A stretch of 64,000 nucleotides of DNA from Larix kaempferi (Eukaryota > Streptophyta > Pinopsida > Pinales > Pinaceae), in NCBI GenBank assembly GCA_027924585.1, contig BSBM01000140.1, forward strand, positions 6,898,001-6,962,000, written 5' to 3'. The notes under the pieces were generated by a model, which searched no databases, had not been told where the DNA came from, and saw only the letters and a list, made by a program, of their open reading frames with translations. Both the position numbers and the translations under genes were made by a program. Positions 57,600 to 64,000 of this stretch are shown one piece after another (the stretch's first letter is position 1; each line of letters begins with the position of its first letter).

Positions 57600-57993
57600 A
57601 ATCTAAAATGAAGTTGGCCATCGAGTTAGCAACTGTGTTTAACTCTCGTGGAATGTGCAGGTATTGAATGGATTCAAATGACCTTTCCAGGAGACGGACT
57701 CATCTAAAGAGACGGAGTAGGGTAGGATCATGGATAGCGTAGGCCCGGTTAAGATGGGAAACCACTAATTGAGAATCCATGTGGATGACAATGTGGTTCA
57801 TACCCAAGGAAATAGCATTAGTTAGGGTTCCAATTACCGCCTGATACTCTGCGACATTGTTGGTTGCAAGCCCAAGGAAACTTCCTCCTGAGCTGATGAG
57901 CTCACCTATTGGGGAATACCATACCTAGGCTGCCGAGGCAAGGTTATGTGTATGCAAGCTGGCACCGTCCACAAATCTGTAGCATGTTTCCAT
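57600..57993 (-). pseudogene. Second, archaeal-type RNase H (aRNH) of element M, downstream of integrase
   Basis: About 131 codons in one minus-strand frame starting at an ATG (57991-57993). Motifs in order: RFVDGAS (first catalytic Asp), SSGGSFLGLATNNVAEYQAV (catalytic Glu in AEYQA), IVIHMDSQLVVSHLNRAYA (second Asp), and IPRELNTVANSMANFILDW, where the last catalytic Asp of the ADxLA motif is Asn. Stops at TAG in AA-stop-VWYSP and TGA in LFR-stop-VRLLE. It is a type I RNase H of the class Tat elements acquired in addition to their own. It lies after integrase, 137 bases beyond integrase's stop and in another frame; a TATGCAG just upstream of its ATG could be a splice acceptor. Confidence 0.82.
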
Positions 57994-58130
57994 CTGCATA
58001 CGCAGACATAACATGGTATAAGAAGCGGAAACAGGATCTAAAGACACTCAAAACATAAGCACATCACACCACACAAAAACACACAAACACGCCATGTATA
58101 CTATATACAAGAAAGTATATGCATGACATT

Positions 58131-59481
58131 TCAGGAATAGTACATCTTCAGGTAAATCCCATTACTGGGTTCACCCAAAGATATTCCATCATAGTATTCA
58201 AGCTCATAAGCTCCCATTTCCAAAACATGTTTGACAATGTAAGGTCCGTGCCACATGGACTCGAACTTTCCTGTGCCTAGTTTGTCATGTTTCTGGTCGT
58301 ATGTGAGGACCAGGTCACCCTCGTTGAAAATACGAGGTTCAACTGACTTGTCATATTGATATTTGATGCGTTTCTTGTGCACTTCATTAGAAAGAGTAGC
58401 ATCTCGGCAGGACTCGTCAAGTTTTCCTAAGTACAGGAAACATTCTTCCTCGGCAGTAGTGTTAGGAAGAAGTTTGACATCGAGTTGTAGAGACATAATT
58501 TTGCATTCTATAGGAAGGATAGCCTCCAATCCATACACCAATTGGAAAGGAGTGAAACCTATGGCGGTTTTAGTGGAAGTTACGTAGGCCCATAATGTTG
58601 AAAAGAGCATATTATACCAGTTGGACTTTTGCGTACTTACCATCCCTTGGGACATAGTTTTCAAGACCTTGTTAATGGCCTTGACCTGTCCATTGGACTG
58701 TGGGTAGTAAGGTGTTTTGTTTTCATGGAGAAAACCCAATCTATTGCCCATTTCGTCAACCATATGGTTCTGAAAGTGAGAACCGTGATCGGTAACTATC
58801 ACCTGAGGAACTCCAAACCACGCTATTACATGATTGAACATGAAGAGTGCGGCGGTTTTTTCCGTCGTTTTGGTATGTAGGCATTGCCTTAGCCCACTTT
58901 GTGAAGTAATCCATAGCTACAATGATGTAACTATGCCCCCCGGCCAAGGTAGGCTCACAATGCATAAAATCGATGCCCCATTTTGCGAATGGGCCCACGG
59001 CAATAATCGGGTGTAACGGGGTGGGATGGGTGCACTTCTTCGTATGGAAGTGTTGACATGGAGGAAATATTTTCACAGCCTCAATACAATCTTTTAAGAT
59101 AGTAGGCCAATAATATCCTACGCGCAAAATATTATGGGCTGTAGCCATCCCAGAGAGGTGACCGCCACACACTCCAGTGTGACAGTCATTCAGAACGCAT
59201 TCAGCCTCATCGTGAGTTAGACAACGTCGAAGATTTGAATCGACGCCATAGATGTACAAAGTATCAATGATGATCAGATAATACTTCGTAAGGTGACATA
59301 TTCTACAATGGTCATCGCGAGATATTTTAGGCTTGAAGCGTTGGGTTTGAAGATATAACAAAATATCTCCATACAATGGATCAGTCGTACTGATGAGAAA
59401 CAACGATTCATCCGGAAAAGAGTTATTGTGCTCAACTTTTGCATCAGAATGGGGAAGGTCACAAATAAGCTCAGCAAACAC
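58131..59481 (-). pseudogene. Element M integrase, frameshifted
   Basis: The zinc-binding region is in 59481-58900 (HTGVCGGHLSGMATAHNILR, GYYWPTILKDC; the last CxxC lacks its first Cys). The catalytic core starts at WGIDFMHCEPTLAGGHSYII (first Asp) and YFTKWAKAMPTYQ. A one-base frameshift near 58855 moves the rest to the frame 58841-58131: MFNHVIAWFGVPQVIVTDHG (second Asp), then SNGQVKAINKVLK, where Lys replaces the catalytic Glu. The C-terminal region ends GIYLKMYYS and a stop. No chromodomain is present, as expected for a Tat-like element. Confidence 0.87.
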
Positions 59482-59499
59482 TAAGGACTTTTTAGACTT

Positions 59500-60063
59500 G
59501 GCTTTCTAAAACATAAGGTCGAATTATTGCAGTATCACAATCCAGTGTGAGTACTTGCCCCCAAGCACTTGACATGTCAGTACATGATACATGGGGTTCG
59601 AGTCTGCGATGATGGTGGTGGTGCGGAGCAAGATATAGTGCCGGAACTTTTGGACAGTGATGACTGCCGCGAGAGAAAGCTTCTCGACATGTGAATATCT
59701 AGTTTTGGCATCAATGAGACCCTTACTCACATAGTATATTACATGTTCCTGAGCATTTTGATCCTCCCGTACCAAAACCATGGCGATAGTGGTAGCAGAA
59801 GCGGTGATATATAAGATGTAATCTCGGAAATAGTTTGGAGGTTGGATTACGGGGGCATGCGTGATGGCATGTTTGATACTGTTGAAGGATTTTTGAGCTT
59901 GATCGTCCCAAATGAATGGAACGTCCTTCTTAAGAAGTTTCATATACCCCTTAGTCTTCTCCACAAAGTAACAAACAAAACGCCTTAAATAAGTCGCCTT
60001 CCCTTGGAGACTTTGAAGTTCCATCACATCAGTTAGAGGTGGTAGGTTGACAATGGCATCCAC
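59500..60063 (-). pseudogene. Element M RT end and first (gypsy-type) RNase H, catalytic Asp lost
   Basis: The frame 60063-59524 covers the RT thumb (LQSLQGKATYLRRFVCYFVE) and gypsy RNase H. The first catalytic site reads LYITASATTIAMVLV, with Thr where active gypsy RNases H have Asp. The Glu-containing VEKLSLAAVITVQKFRHYI and the Asp in IIADSNPMYHVL remain. It ends in the connector KYSHWIVILQ followed by a stop and a short linker to integrase at about 59500, with no second RNase H between. Loss of this Asp is typical of Tat elements, where the additional RNase H is thought to take over. Confidence 0.82.
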
Positions 60064-60888
60064 CTTTAAAGGATCGATGCAGATCCCATCCTTCGAGACT
60101 ATGAATCCTAAGAGGCATTCGGACTCAATGCAAAAGATACACTTATGAGGATTTAGATGGATATTGTACCATCTTCATCTAAGGAAAATGGTCGCCAAAT
60201 GATCCTTGTGGAACTCACACTGCTTTGAATGAGCAGGGAGGTCATTCAAGTAAGGTTCCACAAAGTCCTAAATGTCATGGAAGGCATACAACATGGCCCA
60301 ATGGAATGTGCTGCCAGCGTTTTTAAGGCCAAATGGGAGTTTGCGGTATGCAAATGTCCCCCAAGGACAAATGAAAGCCGTATTATGTTGGTCGGTTGGG
60401 TTGATCTCAATATGGTTGTAACCAGAAAATCCATCCATGAATGAAAAGATGACGGTTCCGGCACAATTGTCGATAATCTGGTCGATGAACAGGGTCGGGT
60501 AGTTGTCCTTTGGACAAGCCTTGTTAAGGTCTCGATAATCGGCATAGACGCGAATGGTACCCTAGTTTTTGTTCACAGGGACAATGTTTGAGACCCAATC
60601 TGTTAATGGGACAAGATAGATGAAGCCAGCCTTTAAGAGCTTTTCAATCTCTGCCTTGATCACTGTAGTCTTTCGGGGGTGTATCGTTCACAACTTTTGA
60701 CGTACATGTTTGATGTCGGGATAGGTTTTTATTTCATGAGAAACAATTGCAGGGTCTATCCCAGGCATCTCCTCATAGGACCAAGTGAATACATCTCGAA
60801 ATCGCTTGAATAAGGCCGTACCAATAGCTATTTCTTCATGAGAACACTTCTGGCCTATGCGAATGTGTTCCACTACACCAAGTTTCAC
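60064..60888 (-). pseudogene. Element M reverse transcriptase, broken
   Basis: The pre-RT block at 60888-60690 has IAIGTALFKRFRDVFTWSYE and EMPGIDPAIVSHEIKTYPD, matching element K. RT motifs follow on the same strand: VYADYRDLNKACPKDNYP (about 60555-60500), FSFMDGFSGYNHIEI (about 60450-60405), LPFGLKNAGSTF (about 60340-60300) and PYLNDLPAHSK (about 60255-60225). The last replaces the catalytic YxDD with YLND, so the second Asp pair is broken. Stops interrupt it at several places, including within the finger region near 60690 and 60570. Confidence 0.82.
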
Positions 60889-61518
60889 CGAAATGTCTAC
60901 CGGGATGGTAGGCTAAATTTTGGCCAAGTTTCCCTCAATGTCTGAAAGACACGTAAGTGTGGGGGAATGAGGGAACGGGTAGATATCCGGTGAAAATATG
61001 GTGCTAATATTGTCCTGTATGTACTCCAAAGGAGGAATAAAAGACGACCTATGGTGGAGATCATCCCACGGACTATCATCAACATTCATAACTTTCATGA
61101 TGGACTTGTCTGAATGAAAAGTCTGAAGTAAGAGATTAGGTAGAGATGATGCCCATCATAGAGAGCAGGATGGGGAAGCCACAGTTAAGTGGTTCTCCGA
61201 AACTGACTGGATAGCCTGGTAAATACATTTAGTGGGTGAAAGAGGCATTGCATCTCCAATCAGGTGTGTTGTGGCTTCATGAGGTACAATCCAAGTATCA
61301 ATGGAGTGGGATGAAATCTCTGTGGAGATCATGTTCACTGAGGCAACATGATTAGGGGGGTCCAAAGTTGGAAAAATGCCCATGAGAGATCAATCTTTCA
61401 AAAGGCCGACCCCTATACTCTCATACTGTTTTGACATTTGTCCAATGGAAGGAACATGGTCACTAGGATGAGTAGTAGTGTCCGGTGTGCAAAAATCTAG
61501 TTGGTCGATAGCAACAAT

Positions 61519-62331
61519 TCATCCTTGGTGGGGGAATTGTGTTACGCAAAAGATTGAAGAGGCTACCGCCTGCATGGCGTAAAACCAATTGCAACCAAGC
61601 AAGAGATTGCAATCTATTAGGGTCGAGACCACTTCCACATTAATGGTTACAGTCTTTTTTCCCAACTCAACTGCGAGAGCTTGTAGGAGCCCATGAGGTT
61701 GAAAGCCACACCCGTCGAATGATTTCAACATGGTAGGAGAATGATTCAATTTGGGAGAGCCAATGGCTCTCCAGCAGACGATCGACATGACAAAAGTAGA
61801 GGCGCCTTCGTCCAAAATGGAACGATGGACAATTTTCCCAACAATGTTCGTAGCTACTTGGAATGTGAGCTGATGGGAAAGCCTCAGCTTGGTGTATTCA
61901 AGTCGGAATATGATGGTATTCAAAGAATCAGGTTCGAATGCAGCAATTGTTGCAAGGAGAGTTTTGCGTTGATTAGGACAATTCTGCAAAAATTCCAGCA
62001 TTGACATGGCATAGGGAGCTTGTGCCAAGTCCTCTACGATATTGTAATTCTGTGTTGCCCGAGCATTAGGGTTGAAAACAACTTTTTGAATCGTGCTTTT
62101 GGGCAGTCGCAATATTGAATCTAAGGATGGCTTCTCAATGATGAAAGAAGTTGATGGTACATTGACATCAGGTAAGGAGTTGGAAGCTTTTTCAGTATTA
62201 ATTCCAACAGGTTCCTTCGAAGGGACCGAGTCGTACGATCGCGAGCGAGTGTTCAAATTGATCGTCTCATTACGCACCATGAGAACATGTGCGGTATTGG
62301 ATGTTCCCCCTGGGCTAGGGGGGTTGAGCAA
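61519..62331 (-). pseudogene. Element M protease with upstream linker
   Basis: A 270-codon open frame. After a Ser/Pro-rich linker come NPNARATQNYNIVEDLAQAP and NCPNQRKTLLATIAAFEPDS, shared with K's Gag tail. Protease follows: RSILDEGASTFVMSIVCW (about 61815-61765, DEGA active site as in K), SFDGCGFQPHGLLQALAVEL, and STLIDCNLLLGCNWFYAMQA. It is uninterrupted in this stretch. The region 61518-60889 toward RT is a spacer with short minus-strand frames (for example 61383-61156) that I cannot assign. Confidence 0.82.
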
Positions 62332-63398
62332 TCATTTGCTGATTTTGAGTGGGAAACAGATCATTGAGGACTGCGGGAGTTGGTTTACCCCTAAGAAACT
62401 TTTGAACTTTGTCTCTATGGGGACACTCTTTGGAGAAGTGATCATCTTCGCACAATAGACAAGGATACTTTAGTTTCCATTTCTGTTTGGTGTCGTCAGG
62501 AGTGCTCTTTTGTTCCTACTGGGTGGGAGACTTCTTAGGTTTCCCTTTGTTCTTCTTCTTGCCGCTGGACTTCTAAGATGAAGCTGATTGGATAGAATTC
62601 ACCTCTTCAGTTACAACAGGAGTGGTCGATTTGTTGGTGCTGTGACCAACCTGAGTTGGTAATGGGGAGGAACCATGAAGGTTCGACGATCCAATAGTGT
62701 TAGAAGCAGGTTGGGTGTTAAGGGATCCAATGATGCCATCAGTTTCGGGTCCCTTATGAGGTTTCATGGGGTCATAATTGTTGTGGGGTGCATCGGGAAG
62801 AATTTCAAACAATGTGCTCGATTGAGCATAGACTAAGTCTAGGTAATGGGCACGAGCGATAGCTTGTTCTTCAGTGACAACACCGCCCATCGCGACATAT
62901 CAGGCTATGTGAGGGATGAGAGACTTCGTAAACCAATCTGCTAATAGTTGGTCTGGAATGGGAGCCTTAATCAAGCGTCTTCTCTTCTGCCACTCATGTA
63001 TATGAGTAGAGATATGAGTAGCAGTATTCTGGGGGAGAGAGGTGAGAAGGATACCAGTTTCGTACCGTATAGGTAGTTGGAAGTGAGTGAAAAATTTCAT
63101 AGAAAGAGAACTGAAATCATGAAAAGAATGAGGTGGTAGTTCGATGTACTGCTTGGCAGTGGAACCAATGAGAGTCCGTTGAAATAATCTCAGACGGATC
63201 GAGTCGTCCATCAGAGAGTTGGATGAACACCATAAATGGTATGTCATCACATGGTGTTTAGGATCCCCGTCTGGCTTGCCGTCAAACTTAGGGATATCCA
63301 ATGGAAGTTTCACCGGAATCGGGGGCTAGTTAGTGTCGTGGTAGATGGGGTCATTCGTCAGTCGAGATAGATCAGGTAGGTCTAAAGTGGCCAAAAAG
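62332..63398 (-). pseudogene. Element M Gag, 5' end removed by element N
   Basis: The capsid core is at 63313-62900 (LPLDIPKFDGKPDGDPKHH, HLWCSSNSLMDDSIRLRLFQ, NTATHISTHIHEWQKRRR), strongly similar to K. A stop lies just upstream of 63313 and another after HIA at 62900. The next frame, 62890-62573, continues with EEQAIARAHYLDLVYAQSS. A zinc knuckle of C-x2-C-x3-H-x4-C spacing (CLLCEDDHFSKEC) is at about 62460-62420. Homology to K extends right to about 63397 (LATLDLPDLSRLTNDPI), where element N begins. Confidence 0.83.
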
Positions 63399-63971
63399 TG
63401 TTAAGATTTAATATGCTAAGATAGAAAATATCAGTATTGCATTTCATTTCACAACAATAGCATATACAAGATCACTGAAAGAAGAACTAGCACAGCATGA
63501 ACACAAGAGACACATATTTATTCTGGGAAACCCTCATGAGGTAGAAAAACTAACAAAGCTTCCTCAACATAGATGACCAACAAATACAAAGATGTAAACC
63601 CTAGACATGAGCTCCTTCTCCTCTATAGCAGATCTCTCCCTCACCTATGCGTTATTCACAAGTGAGTGTAGTGTGTGTTAAATGAGTAACACACCTCCTC
63701 TATTTATACACAAGCTGGGTCAGCCCCAATTTAACCACTTTACATAATGTGACAGGGCCGACCCCACTAGGGTGGTCTAATAACCCTTTAACCCACATAA
63801 CACATACAAGGCCAACCCCCACTAGGGAAGTCTAATAACCCAAGTTACCACATTATCCACGGAGGAATAAACATCTCCACATATACAACAAAGTCACGTC
63901 GGAGGAATGAAACATCTCTGGAATAATAACGTACACAATATAATATTCTTCGAAGTTACAATATTTCAACA
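63399..63971 (-). repeat. Element N: copia-type LTR, minus strand, cut by window edge
   Basis: 573 bp from TGTTAAGATT to TTTCAACA, preceded by AAAAG (63394-63398, presumed target duplication). On the minus strand it is a 3' LTR with TATA box TATAAATA at 63701-63708. Its layout (GAAACCCTCATGAGGT region, polypurine tract, length) resembles element B's copia LTR, but the sequences are different families. No coding part is visible. Confidence 0.8.
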
Positions 63972-63984
63972 CTCCCCCTTAACG
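63972..63984 (-). other. Element N polypurine tract
   Basis: The minus-strand CGTTAAGGGGGAG directly upstream of the LTR. The last 16 bases of the window are presumably element N's interior. Confidence 0.75.
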
Positions 63985-64000
63985 AGAAATCTATTATAAC

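Larger units (their letters stand above)
51968..63398 (-). mobile_element. Element M: Tat-like Ty3/gypsy element with two RNase H domains, 5' part cut
   Basis: Minus-strand order from right to left: gag, protease, RT, RNase H, integrase, second RNase H, antisense gene, 3' non-coding, polypurine tract, 3' LTR. The 3' LTR is placed at 51968-52920 from its polypurine tract and its TGTTA/TAACA ends. Integration by element N at 63399 interrupts gag, so the 5' end lies outside the window. Coding parts carry stops and at least two frameshifts, and RT, RNase H and integrase catalytic residues are altered, so this copy is dead. Confidence 0.85.

Overview
This is non-genic plant nuclear DNA. I found no host gene, tRNA or rRNA. 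Almost everything recognisable is a transposable element: LTR retrotransposons inserted into one another, plus two broken LINEs. Plant-type Ty1/copia, chromovirus and Tat-like Ty3/gypsy polyproteins, initiator-Met primer sites and intact 5-bp target duplications point to a large-genome seed plant. A gymnosperm is possible, but species cannot be read from this sequence.

Layout, left to right. (A) A decayed plus-strand chromovirus (gag, protease, RT, RNase H, integrase, chromodomain) enters from the left edge. Its 3' LTR starts at 4786 and is split by two insertions; its pieces resume at 24785 and 27736 and fade near 28790. (B) A minus-strand Ty1/copia element (4851-24784, duplication GCAAT) sits in that LTR. 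B is itself split twice: by (C), a 9.9-kb non-coding LTR element (7600-17498, duplication GTTCT) at the integrase/RT boundary, and by (D), a 3.8-kb element (19350-23163) a few codons into gag. D carries one intact 669-codon chimeric ORF. (E) A small LTR element (24998-27735), also inside A's LTR, encodes a decayed coiled-coil protein. 28.8-37.65 kb holds a fragment matching the 3' region of M, an ~80-bp tandem array, and minus- and plus-strand LINE remnants.

(K) A young gypsy element (37653-48473, duplication CTTGT) has a long gag-protease frame but no RT, RNase H or integrase. 48.5-51.8 kb is mostly unassigned but ends in what looks like an LTR end plus primer site. (M) A minus-strand Tat-like gypsy element runs from 51968 to 63398 and is cut there by (N), a copia-type LTR that continues past the window edge. 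M has gag, protease, RT, RNase H and integrase, then a second archaeal-type RNase H downstream of integrase, then a convergent antisense gene with a TATA box and two candidate introns.

How the parts relate: three coding families each share the window with a non-coding or partly coding relative (A with C, B with D, M with K). The relatives have more similar LTR pairs (differences counted by eye: C 5/1643, D 1/702, K 4 plus one indel/732) than the one autonomous element with both LTRs visible (B about 10/458). This fits recent mobilisation in trans. K and M also share an array of short stem-loops in their 3' non-coding regions. Much of the nonsense decay is explained by C-to-T change at Gln or Arg codons or its complement at Trp codons, as expected from methylated-cytosine decay.
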